In this document: one piece after another, positions 7,964 to 15,577 of the stretch
Numbering within the stretch: the stretch's first letter is position 1
How the letters are laid out: each line of letters starts with the position of its first letter
Source of the DNA: Lachnospiraceae bacterium
GTDB lineage: Bacteria; Bacillota; Clostridia; Lachnospirales; Lachnospiraceae
NCBI GenBank assembly: GCA_017535945.1
Contig: JAFXTJ010000009.1
Coordinates: 1-32,340, forward strand
Direction of reading: 5' to 3'
Length of the DNA stretch: 32,340 nt
The notes under the pieces: model-generated
The model's database searches: none
Told to the model about the DNA's origin: nothing
What the model saw: only the letters and a program-made list of their open reading frames with translations
Translations under genes and position numbers: made by a program

Positions 7964-8867
7964 CCTGATCCTCTCTTTCCCTGTCCTGCTTCTGATCCTG
8001 CATGGACACGCGGGTACCGGGTTCGACCGAAGAGGTGATGAAGACATTGGAGCCGATGACACTGCCTCTCCCGATGACCGTCTTGCCGCCGAGGATCGAG
8101 GCACCGGCGTAGATCGTCACATCATCTTCTATTGTGGGATGGCGCTTCACACCGGTAAGCCCATGCCCTCCCCGGGTGGAAAGCGCGCCGATCGTGACAC
8201 CCTGATAAACCTTGACATGGTCGCCGATCACCGAAGTCTCGCCGACGACGACACCGGTGCCGTGGTCGATCATGAAATACCGGCCGATCGTGGCACCGGG
8301 ATGGATGTCGATCCCCGTGATCGAGTGGGCATACTCCGTCATGATCCGCGGGATCAGTGGGATCTGCAGCAGAAAGAGTTCGTGCGCCAGGCGGTTGACG
8401 GCGATCGCCATAAAGCCCGGATAGGACAGGATGATGTCCTCCTTGCCCGTCGCCGCAGGGTCTCCGTCATACGCCGCCTGGAGATCCGTCTCCAGATACG
8501 CACGGACGCCGGGGAGTGCTCCGGTAAAGGCAAGCGTTTTATCCAGCGCGATGGGAAAGAGATCGGTATCCGCCATCTCCGCGTAATTGATGTGATACCG
8601 CAGGGCGATGGCCACCTGTCTGCGCAGGCGGTAGATCACATCCTCGATGAGTACCGCGAGGCGGTTGTCCTCATTGAAACTTCTGTAGGCGTAATCCCTG
8701 TAATACCCGGGAAAACAGATCTGCAGGAGCTTGCGGGTGATATCCTTAACCTCCTCTCTGTCCGGCTGGGCAAAGAAATCCATCCGGTCGACATCCCTGC
8801 CGCCGTCGTAATCCGCTAGCAGCGCGGAGACCGCATTGTTGATCCTCCTGTTATCTCCCTGTTCCAT
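7935..8867 (-). CDS. cysE: Serine O-acetyltransferase (EpsC-type)
   Basis: This 310-residue enzyme transfers acetyl from acetyl-CoA to L-serine, giving O-acetylserine, the first step of cysteine synthesis. An alpha-helical N-terminal region (1-180) precedes a left-handed beta-helix of hexapeptide repeats (about 183-280). The family motif is IDIHPGATIGRYFMIDHGTGVVVGET, shown here as key segments: GATIG at 191-195 and the active-site DHGTG at 201-205. The long N-terminus matches the EpsC subgroup. I chose the ATG at 8867 because AGGGGG lies 8 bases upstream. An ATG at 8900 would add 11 residues but lacks a ribosome site. It is the first gene of the left minus-strand operon and has its own promoter at 8920-8948. 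No cysK lies in the window. Confidence 0.93.
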   Translation of the reverse strand: MEQGDNRRINNAVSALLADYDGGRDVDRMDFFAQPDREEVKDITRKLLQICFPGYYRDYAYRSFNEDNRLAVLIEDVIYRLRRQVAIALRYHINYAEMADTDLFPIALDKTLAFTGALPGVRAYLETDLQAAYDGDPAATGKEDIILSYPGFMAIAVNRLAHELFLLQIPLIPRIMTEYAHSITGIDIHPGATIGRYFMIDHGTGVVVGETSVIGDHVKVYQGVTIGALSTRGGHGLTGVKRHPTIEDDVTIYAGASILGGKTVIGRGSVIGSNVFITSSVEPGTRVSMQDQKQDREREDQDVLFDCGGL

Positions 8868-8917
8868 GCAGTTTTCCCCCTTTTTCTTTTCCCGTATCAT
8901 CAGGATACAGGATCTCT

Positions 8918-8939
8918 TTATGATACCATGACATCATAA
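8918..8939. promoter_or_regulatory. Inverted repeat TTATGAT-N8-ATCATAA, candidate operator
   Basis: Perfect 7-bp arms (8918-8924 and 8933-8939) are separated by 8 bases. The repeat covers most of the cysE -10 hexamer and much of its spacer, so a bound dimer would block cysE transcription. It lies just beyond the regulator promoter on the plus strand. The gene product expected to bind is the adjacent SARP-type regulator, but this is only an inference from position. Confidence 0.55.
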
Positions 8940-8948
8940 TCTTGTCAC
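8920..8948 (-). promoter_or_regulatory. Promoter of cysE operon
   Basis: On the minus strand GTGACA (8948-8943) and TATCAT (8925-8920) are separated by exactly 17 bp. Each hexamer matches the sigma-A consensus at 5 of 6 positions, and a TGG precedes the -10 (extended -10). It is positioned correctly for cysE starting at 8867. Its -35 overlaps that of the divergent promoter by five bases. Confidence 0.75.
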
Positions 8949-8970
8949 TTTCACGAAAAAAGCGTATGAT
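8942..8970 (+). promoter_or_regulatory. Promoter of the SARP-type regulator gene
   Basis: TTGTCA (8942-8947) and TATGAT (8965-8970) are separated by 17 bp. Each matches consensus at 5 of 6 positions. Transcription would begin near 8977, which rules out starts at or before about 8979 and supports the ATG at 9018. Confidence 0.8.
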
Positions 8971-9017
8971 ATTAAGCGGTGCTTTCAGATACAGTTTTCA
9001 TCCGGACAGGTTTTGAC

Positions 9018-10220
9018 ATGAGTGAACAGGGGATGATCCAGATCGATATGCTTGGTGGTTTCGGCGTCACGTACGGCGGGAAGGATGTGACTCCGGGACG
9101 AAACGCGGGAGCCAAGTTCCTGAGCTTCCTGCAGATGTTGCTCCTGTCCCTTTCCGACGGTCTCTCCCGTGAGGACGTGGTGCACACGCTCTTTGCGGAC
9201 GCCGATGTCGCCAATATCTCCAACAGCCTGAACAATCTGGTCTACCAGACACGCAAGCAGCTGGAACGCGCGGGTCTGCCCGCCGATACCACGATCCGCA
9301 AGAAAAAGGACCGTTACTATCTGGTCTCCGCCGTCCCCGTTTCAACGGATGTGGATCTCTTCCTGCAGAGCATACCCGCGCCGGAAAAAGCTTCGGAGGA
9401 TACGCTCCGGCAGACGCTTTCTCTCTACTCCGGAGATCTGCTGCCCGGCACAAAAGGGATCGAATGGATCGATGAACGGCGTGTCTCGCTGGCCGATGCC
9501 TACAAACAGGCGATCGCCGATCTGGCTGCGATCTACCGGAAAAAAGGAGACGCGCGGAAGCTCACGGAGCTCTATGCCCAGGCCGTACAGATCACCTCAG
9601 ATGAAGAAGCGCTGCTGGATGCCGCTCTGATCCGTTCCCTCATCGACATAGGGGATACGCATGCCGCTTTCCGTCACTATGACCGGACGCTGCGTTCCTT
9701 CCAGTCCAGAGGGCGCGGCAGGATCCCGGAGGCGCTGGAAGAATGCGCGAGGCTCCTGTCCCTCACCGGTAATTCCGCGGATCCCGTCAATCTGCGCAGT
9801 TCCCTGCGTGATGTGGTGGATATCGACGCGGAGGAAACCGAAGCGGAGAAGAACGGCGCCTTTTATTGCAACTATCCCAGTTTCATTGACGCAGTCAAGC
9901 TCCTGCGACGCAATCTTCCCCGGGATCACCGTCCTGCGACGCTGATGCTGCTCACGCTGGTGGATTATGAAGGGAAGCCTCTCTCCATGAAACGCAAGCA
10001 GGAACAGTATTCCCGTGAGCTGCACCTCGCCATCCACTCCGCGCTCCGGATCGGCGACAGTTTCACGCGTCATGACGAGATCAGTTTCCTTGTGCTGCTC
10101 CCCGGCGCCGATGAGGATAACGCGGTGACCATCTACAACCGCATCGCGCGCAAACTCAAAGAAAAAGCGGGCAGCAATACCGCCGTCCGCTACAGGATGC
10201 TCTCTCTCAATGCGGTCTGA
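9018..10220 (+). CDS. SARP/BTAD-type transcriptional regulator with degenerate GGDEF-like C-terminus
   Basis: This 400-residue cytoplasmic regulator has an OmpR-like winged-helix DNA-binding domain at about 6-105 (FGVTYGGKDVT, then a recognition region near LVYQTRKQLERAG). It is followed by a bacterial transcriptional activator (BTAD) TPR-like domain at about 112-255 (VDLFLQSI, YSGDLLPG, WIDERR). A C-terminal domain at about 283-395 resembles GGDEF. In it, the signature loop reads RHDEI followed by SFLVLLPGADEDNA, so diguanylate cyclase activity is not expected. The domain may sense a ligand or mediate dimerisation. The ATG at 9018 fits the promoter at 8942-8970 and has ACAGG upstream. It is divergent from cysE and convergent with the glycan operon, which makes both candidate targets. 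No signal peptide or membrane segment is seen. Confidence 0.82.
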   Translation: MSEQGMIQIDMLGGFGVTYGGKDVTPGRNAGAKFLSFLQMLLLSLSDGLSREDVVHTLFADADVANISNSLNNLVYQTRKQLERAGLPADTTIRKKKDRYYLVSAVPVSTDVDLFLQSIPAPEKASEDTLRQTLSLYSGDLLPGTKGIEWIDERRVSLADAYKQAIADLAAIYRKKGDARKLTELYAQAVQITSDEEALLDAALIRSLIDIGDTHAAFRHYDRTLRSFQSRGRGRIPEALEECARLLSLTGNSADPVNLRSSLRDVVDIDAEETEAEKNGAFYCNYPSFIDAVKLLRRNLPRDHRPATLMLLTLVDYEGKPLSMKRKQEQYSRELHLAIHSALRIGDSFTRHDEISFLVLLPGADEDNAVTIYNRIARKLKEKAGSNTAVRYRMLSLNAV

Positions 10221-10226
10221 TCTCCG

Positions 10227-11960
10227 TTAACCTCCCGCGCTGAGCCTCCGGATCTCCTCCAGATACGCTTCAACGATCCGCGTACGGTCAAACTCCTCTT
10301 CCATCTTCTTCCTTGCTGCGATGCCCATCCGGGCGCGTTCAGCGACGGACAGCGAAAAGAACCGTTCCATGGCTCCGATCAAAGCCTCTTTATCCCGCGG
10401 TGCAAAGAGATAGCCCGTACGGCCGTTCTCCACGATCTCCCGGCAGCCGCTGATATCCGAAGCCAACACCGGTCTCGCGCAGGCCCCCGCCTCCATGAGC
10501 ACATTGCTCATCCCCTCATGATAAGACGGCAGCACCACCGCATCCGCTTCTCTGTAATAAGGCAGAATCTCCGCCGTGAACGGGATCACGCGCAGGATCC
10601 CCGCCTCCGCGGCGCGGCGCAGCGGTTCCTCATAATCCTCGTCACTGTAGCCGATGACCGCAAAGGAGACCCGGTCTCCGTGCCGTGCATGCATCTCCTC
10701 CGCCGCGGCGAGATATTCGTCGATCCCCTTCTCCCGCATGACGCGGCCGATATAGACATATCGCGTCACATCGTCCCTGTGGCCCGGATAAGGCAGAGCG
10801 GGATGGTCCGCGAGGTTCACGCCGGAGCCGTTCACCAGCCTGCGGCGGGCATTTCCCTTAAGGATCCCCAGCCGCTCAAAGACCTCCCGGTTCTCCGCGT
10901 TCTGGAAGAAGACGCAGGAACTGCCGGCGATCCCGGCGCGGTAGAGCGCGGTGATCAGCCTCTTTTTGAACCCCTCCCACTGGAAAGTGCTCCCAAGCCC
11001 CGTCACCGTGGAGAGATACCGCTGTCCCAGCCGCCTGCAGGCATAACCGCCGTACACATTGGGTTTGATGGTATAGGTGAGAACCACATCCGGTGCCGTA
11101 CCGCGGATAAGCCGCCGGTAGGCCTGATAGAGCGCAAAGTCCTCTTTCAGGGATGTCCCCCGCCGGGACATTGGCGTATGGACGACCTCATCGGCCAACG
11201 GGATCAGTTCCGGGGCTGACGCCTCATCCGGAACACTGACAACGGTCTCCAGATGTTCCTCCCTCAGACACTGCAGCAGTTCCCTGCGGAAGAGGACCAG
11301 ACCGCTCGCGTTGTTGGCAAGGATGAGCACCCGCCCGCGCGGGGCATCCGGCGAACCGGCAAACGCCTCCATCGTGGCGCTGGTCGCGCTGGAGATCCCG
11401 TCCCGCTTCAGTACCGTACGCACGGTCAGCCACAGGATCTTCAGGTCGAGAGACAGGGAACAGTTGCGCACATACCACACATCCTTCTCAAATCTCTCTT
11501 CCCAGGTGATCGCATTGCGCCCCGTAACCTGCGCATAACCCGTGATCCCCGGCCGCGCATCGTGCCGGTGCGCCTGCCTGTCATTGTACAGCGGCAGATA
11601 CGAGGGCAGGAGCGGTCTTGGGCCGATCAGAGACATCTCTCCGCACAGGACATTGACCATCTCCGGAAGTTCATCCAGTGAGGTGCTGCGGAGCTTCCTG
11701 CCGAAAGGTGTGAGCCGCTCGGCATCGGGCAGGAGTTCCCCGTCGGCGCCGCGCGCATCGGTCATGGAACGGAATTTCACCATCCGGAAGATCCGGCCGC
11801 CCAGTCCCGGGCGTTCCTGTGTGAAAAACACAGGGGAACCCAGCTTCACGCGCACGAGCAGGATCAGAATGAGATACACGGGGGAAAACAGCAGGAGAAA
11901 CGCGAGCGCGAACAGAAAATCCAGAGCGCGCTTCACAAACCGCGGATAGACGCCTCTCAT
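10227..11960 (-). CDS. Fused monotopic phosphoglycosyl transferase (PglC-like) and GT4 glycosyltransferase
   Basis: The 577-residue protein joins two enzymes. Residues about 5-190 are a bacterial sugar transferase of the PglC/WcaJ type. It has a re-entrant membrane helix with Ser26-Pro27, KFRSM at 62-66, the catalytic Asp96-Glu97 pair in TSLDELPE, and the MSLIGPRP motif. This half puts the first sugar-1-phosphate on undecaprenyl phosphate. Residues about 208-577 are a GT-B glycosyltransferase of family GT4 (GRVMREKG, PSYHEGMSNVLMEAG with the EX7E pattern), which would add the second sugar. The fusion gives immediate hand-off of the lipid-linked monosaccharide. It resembles PglC and PglA of Campylobacter joined in one chain. 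Its ATG overlaps the upstream stop (ATGA). It is the last gene of the operon and ends 6 bp from the convergent regulator. Confidence 0.9.
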   Translation of the reverse strand: MRGVYPRFVKRALDFLFALAFLLLFSPVYLILILLVRVKLGSPVFFTQERPGLGGRIFRMVKFRSMTDARGADGELLPDAERLTPFGRKLRSTSLDELPEMVNVLCGEMSLIGPRPLLPSYLPLYNDRQAHRHDARPGITGYAQVTGRNAITWEERFEKDVWYVRNCSLSLDLKILWLTVRTVLKRDGISSATSATMEAFAGSPDAPRGRVLILANNASGLVLFRRELLQCLREEHLETVVSVPDEASAPELIPLADEVVHTPMSRRGTSLKEDFALYQAYRRLIRGTAPDVVLTYTIKPNVYGGYACRRLGQRYLSTVTGLGSTFQWEGFKKRLITALYRAGIAGSSCVFFQNAENREVFERLGILKGNARRRLVNGSGVNLADHPALPYPGHRDDVTRYVYIGRVMREKGIDEYLAAAEEMHARHGDRVSFAVIGYSDEDYEEPLRRAAEAGILRVIPFTAEILPYYREADAVVLPSYHEGMSNVLMEAGACARPVLASDISGCREIVENGRTGYLFAPRDKEALIGAMERFFSLSVAERARMGIAARKKMEEEFDRTRIVEAYLEEIRRLSAGG

Positions 11961-13630
11961 GAGAAGAGCCTTCGATAAGCGCCGGGATTGTCAAACCACA
12001 GCGCGTGCATTCCGAGAGACAACGGTGCCGCAAAATCCTTGGCCGGATTATCGCCGATATAGACCATCCGTCCGGCAGGCAGACGCATCCTGCGCTGCAT
12101 CAGCGTAAAGGAAAGCGGATCCGGCTTGCGGAAGAGCAGCGGATCGCCGGTACTGCCCGCCAGTTCATCCGTGATAAGGATCTCAGCGAAATCCTCCCCG
12201 ATCCCGAGGGCCCGGATCTTGGCATGCTGGCCTCCCGGCCTCCCGTCCGTGATGAGTCCGGTTTCCACGCCCGGCATCTGTTTCAGCCGATCCAGTACCT
12301 CCCGCGCCTCGGGATACAGCCTGATATCGGGCTCCTGCTCCCGGTAGATCGTCAGGAGCCGCTGCTTCAGCTCCGGATCCGGAGCGCCGGATGCGTCGGT
12401 CAGACCATATCCGGAGAGCACCCGGTCAATGGCGGGCTCCCCCGTGAGAAAAGCCTTCCACAGCGCCTCAGCCGTCTCCCGCGGATCCCTCTCCCCGAGC
12501 AGTCCGCTCTCTGCGATCTTCCGATACCCGCTCTTCACATAATCCGTCTCCGGATAAAGGGTATCGTCCATATCAAAGATAACGCCTGATATTTTATTTT
12601 CCTTTATATAGGGGATCGCTTCCTCCAGAGAAGCGATCCGCACAGGCTCCCTGCCGGTACAGACGCTCTGGTCAAACCTGCAGTAGACGCCCGCGGTATC
12701 CAGAAGCGGCGTCTGTTCCCCGGTATATGCTTCTCCCGCAAGGATCCTGAGCAGTGCCTCCGCCTCATCCGCGCCGGCCAGGCCGCTTAAGGGGGCGCCG
12801 CCGCCGAAACGGGGATTGATCTCGATAAAATAGTCGCGGTCCTGCGTATCCGTTGCAAGCCGCCCGCGGATCAGCTGTACCGTGATCGGCCCGATCGCAT
12901 GAAATCCGGACAGCAGCTGTCTGCATTCCTCCCGGATCTGCTCATCCGGTGTCATCCGGGTCTTGATGACCTCGCCGCTGCGCATCGCGAGGCGTCTTCT
13001 GGGCGTGATGAGGACCGGTCTGCCGTCAAAGTCGCAGAGGATATCGACGGTATACTCCTCTCCGGTCACATAGGGCTGGATAATGGCATCTTTGATGCGC
13101 TCCGCCATGGCCGTCAGCGACGCGGCATCCTCGATCCGATAAGCGTCGATCGAAGAACTGCCGTCCAGCGGCTTGATGAAGCAGGGAAAGCCCTGATCGT
13201 AACGCGCCGGATCATCGACCGGAACGGGTGTGGCAAGACCTGCGGAGGCGAAAAACGCCGCTGTCTTCCTCTTATCCCGGCAGATCCGCACGGAGTCCGG
13301 CGGACACACGATGACCCTCGTCCCCGCAACAAGAAATGCTCCGCTGTGTTCCGACAGCAGGAGCAGGTCCGTGTCGATCGTGGGGATCAGCGCATCGATC
13401 CGCTCTTCCTCACAGAAGCGCAGGAGCGAAGGGATATAATCGGGATCGGAGATCCGGCAGACCGGGAGATATCTGTCACAATATGCGAGAGCCGGCGCAG
13501 TGTCCGACATGTCCGCGCCGCAGATCACAAACGGCTGCTCCAGACGTTCCGCCGCCGCGCGGAACGCCTGCATCAGTTCCACGCGCCTGCCGACGCTCGT
13601 GAACAGAACGCGCAGCGGCTTACGCTTCAT
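11957..13630 (-). CDS. ATP-grasp ligase fused to HAD hydrolase
   Basis: The 557-residue cytoplasmic protein has an ATP-grasp half (about 1-330). This half shows a CarB/PylC-like pre-ATP-grasp fold (VLFTSVGRRVELMQAF), FIKPLDGSSS for nucleotide binding, and FIEINPRFGGG with metal ligands Glu270 and Asn272. The C-terminal half (about 348-557) is a HAD phosphatase-like domain with motif I DMDDT at 353-357, motif II LITDG, motif III lysine in FRKPD and motif IV YIGDNPAKD. ATP-grasp enzymes join a carboxylate to an amine or thiol through an acyl phosphate. In this glycan operon the product may be an aminoacyl or amide substituent on a sugar nucleotide, with HAD removing a phosphate, but the substrate is unknown. 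The ATG at 13630 overlaps the upstream stop by 11 bp. The HAD motif I coding region contains one copy of the 14-bp palindrome. Confidence 0.85.
   Translation of the reverse strand: MKRKPLRVLFTSVGRRVELMQAFRAAAERLEQPFVICGADMSDTAPALAYCDRYLPVCRISDPDYIPSLLRFCEEERIDALIPTIDTDLLLLSEHSGAFLVAGTRVIVCPPDSVRICRDKRKTAAFFASAGLATPVPVDDPARYDQGFPCFIKPLDGSSSIDAYRIEDAASLTAMAERIKDAIIQPYVTGEEYTVDILCDFDGRPVLITPRRRLAMRSGEVIKTRMTPDEQIREECRQLLSGFHAIGPITVQLIRGRLATDTQDRDYFIEINPRFGGGAPLSGLAGADEAEALLRILAGEAYTGEQTPLLDTAGVYCRFDQSVCTGREPVRIASLEEAIPYIKENKISGVIFDMDDTLYPETDYVKSGYRKIAESGLLGERDPRETAEALWKAFLTGEPAIDRVLSGYGLTDASGAPDPELKQRLLTIYREQEPDIRLYPEAREVLDRLKQMPGVETGLITDGRPGGQHAKIRALGIGEDFAEILITDELAGSTGDPLLFRKPDPLSFTLMQRRMRLPAGRMVYIGDNPAKDFAAPLSLGMHALWFDNPGAYRRLFS
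12579..12592. repeat. Palindrome ATAAC-GCCT-GATAT
   Basis: Copy of the dispersed 14-bp near-palindrome, inside the ATP-grasp/HAD gene. On the coding strand it supplies Ile347-Ser-Gly-Val-Ile just before HAD motif I, with ATA, TCA and GTT codons in a gene that otherwise prefers G/C-ending codons. An AT-rich run (TTTTATTTT) follows on the plus strand. Confidence 0.7.
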
Positions 13631-15548
13631 CGATCCGCTCCGCCGCATGCCGCAGCGCCTCCGTCCGGCTCGATACATCCGGGCTGCCCTCGCCGCCTTC
13701 TTCCGGGTGATACGTTGTGACGATCTGTTTCACAAGATCCCGGATATAGGCGCTCTCATGTTTGGATTCCTGGTTCAGTTCCTCGAGCTGTTTGAAGAAC
13801 CGGACCTCGTCGATCGGAATGGGCCGGCCGATATGGATCAGCCGGTTTGCCGTATCCTGCAGTCCTTCCTCGTCCATGAGCATCTCTTCATATAGTTTTT
13901 CACCGGGTCTGAGTCCCGTGAACTCGATCCGGATGTCCTCCCCCACGCGCAGGCCGGACAGTTTGATCAGATTCTCCGCCAGATCCAGGATCCGCACGGG
14001 TTCCCCCATATCCAGAACGAAGATCTCGCCGCCCCTTGCATAGGCACCCGCCTGCAGGACGAGGGACACCGCCTCGGGGATCGTCATGAAGTAGCGGATG
14101 ATATTGGGATCCGTCACGGTCACTGGGCCGCCCTCCGCGATCTGTTTCTTGAAGAGCGGGATAACGCTGCCGTTGGAGCCCAGGACATTGCCGAAGCGCA
14201 CCGCCACAAATTCCGTGTCATAATGCTTGTTAAAGGTCTGCACGATCATCTCGCAGATGCGCTTGCTGGCTCCCATGATATTCGTCGGGTTCACCGCCTT
14301 GTCGGTGGAGATCAGGACAAATTTCTTCGCGCCGTTCTGCGCCGCGGCGAGCGCGGTCTTCCAGGTACCGAACACATTATTCTTGATCGCCTCATTGGGA
14401 GACTCCTCCATCAGCGGCACATGCTTGTGCGCGGCGGCATGATAGACGATGTCCGGCTTCCAGCGCGAGAATACGGCATTGACTCTGGCCGTGTTGCGCA
14501 CGGAGCCGATGAGCACGATGAGCTCCAGCTCCGGATACTTGCGCTCCAGCTCCTGTTGGATCTCATACGCATTGTTCTCATAGATATCAAATACGATGAG
14601 ACGTTTCGGGTCGTGCGCCGCGATCTGCCGACAGAGCTCGCTGCCGATGGAACCGCCGCCTCCCGTGACCAGCACCGTTTTACCGCGAACATAGCCGATG
14701 ATGGAATCGATATCCACCGTCACGGGCTCCCGTCCCAGCAGATCCTCGATCTCCACATCCCTGAGTTTGGAGACACTGACCTCGCCGTTCACCAGCTGAT
14801 ACACGCCGGGCAGCGACTGCAGACGGCAGTTCGTTTCCTTGCAGATGTCCAGGATCCGGCTGATCATGGGACGGGGCGCCGACGGGATCGCCAGAATGAT
14901 CTCGTCGATATGATAGAGGTCCGCAGACTCGATGATCTTGTCCCTCCCGCCCACGACACGGACTCCCTGGATGTACCGTCCCCATTTGGTGGGATCGTCA
15001 TCGATGATGCAGCGCACCACCCGCGTGGAATAATTCCCCGTCTGGATGTCCTTGATGAGGATATTTCCGGACTCGCCCGCCCCGATGATCATGACGGAGA
15101 TGGAATTGTTCCGGTTGTCATTCCGGTGCTTCTTGCTGCGGATAAAACGGTAGGCAAAGCGGCTGATAAAGGTCAGCGAGATCAGGAGAAAGGTGTAAAG
15201 GAAATAATAGCTCTGCGGCACACTGACCAGATCCACACGGAAGAACTGCAGGCCGATGCCGTTGATGACACCGTCCAGGACACATGCGACGACCAGATTC
15301 TGCAGCTCGTTCTCCCCGGCATAGGCCCACAGCGAACTGTAAAGACGGAAGATGTAAAACAGCGCGATCGTCAGGATGATGAGAATTGGCATGAAGTCGC
15401 TGATCGGCTTCATGTAGATCTCCGGCACACTGCTGATACGGAATTCAAAACGCACGAGAATGGCCAGGAAACTCGCGACGAGCACGGCGAACACGTCATA
15501 GACCATGAGCACGGCCTGCCGGCCCAGTTTGGTCCAGTTGATGAACAT
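13620..15548 (-). CDS. Membrane-bound UDP-sugar 4,6-dehydratase (PglF/CapD/WbpM family)
   Basis: The 642-residue protein has an N-terminal membrane domain of about four helices (12-135), a CoA-binding-like Rossmann domain (about 150-260) and a C-terminal extended SDR domain (about 285-590). NAD binding is shown by TGGGGSIG at 295-302. The active site has STDK at 414-417 and Met425-x3-Lys429, where methionine replaces the usual tyrosine, as in WbpM and PglF. Such enzymes convert UDP-GlcNAc to a 4-keto-6-deoxy sugar, the entry to bacillosamine, QuiNAc or FucNAc. I chose the ATG at 15548, with AGGA 7 bases upstream. An ATG at 15581 would overlap the previous stop (ATGA) and is a real alternative adding 11 residues. 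The product is the likely first sugar for the phosphoglycosyl transferase. Confidence 0.93.
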   Translation of the reverse strand: MFINWTKLGRQAVLMVYDVFAVLVASFLAILVRFEFRISSVPEIYMKPISDFMPILIILTIALFYIFRLYSSLWAYAGENELQNLVVACVLDGVINGIGLQFFRVDLVSVPQSYYFLYTFLLISLTFISRFAYRFIRSKKHRNDNRNNSISVMIIGAGESGNILIKDIQTGNYSTRVVRCIIDDDPTKWGRYIQGVRVVGGRDKIIESADLYHIDEIILAIPSAPRPMISRILDICKETNCRLQSLPGVYQLVNGEVSVSKLRDVEIEDLLGREPVTVDIDSIIGYVRGKTVLVTGGGGSIGSELCRQIAAHDPKRLIVFDIYENNAYEIQQELERKYPELELIVLIGSVRNTARVNAVFSRWKPDIVYHAAAHKHVPLMEESPNEAIKNNVFGTWKTALAAAQNGAKKFVLISTDKAVNPTNIMGASKRICEMIVQTFNKHYDTEFVAVRFGNVLGSNGSVIPLFKKQIAEGGPVTVTDPNIIRYFMTIPEAVSLVLQAGAYARGGEIFVLDMGEPVRILDLAENLIKLSGLRVGEDIRIEFTGLRPGEKLYEEMLMDEEGLQDTANRLIHIGRPIPIDEVRFFKQLEELNQESKHESAYIRDLVKQIVTTYHPEEGGEGSPDVSSRTEALRHAAERIDEA

Positions 15549-15577
15549 GCCCTCTTCCTTTTTGCCTCTTCCTGTTC

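Noticed and set aside
14220-14233. ATAATGCTTGTTAA as another palindrome copy
   Set aside because: It matches 12 of 14 positions but breaks one base in each arm. It was left out of the count, as were ATTGTGCTTGATAT at 2585 and ATATCACCGGTTGT at 2253.
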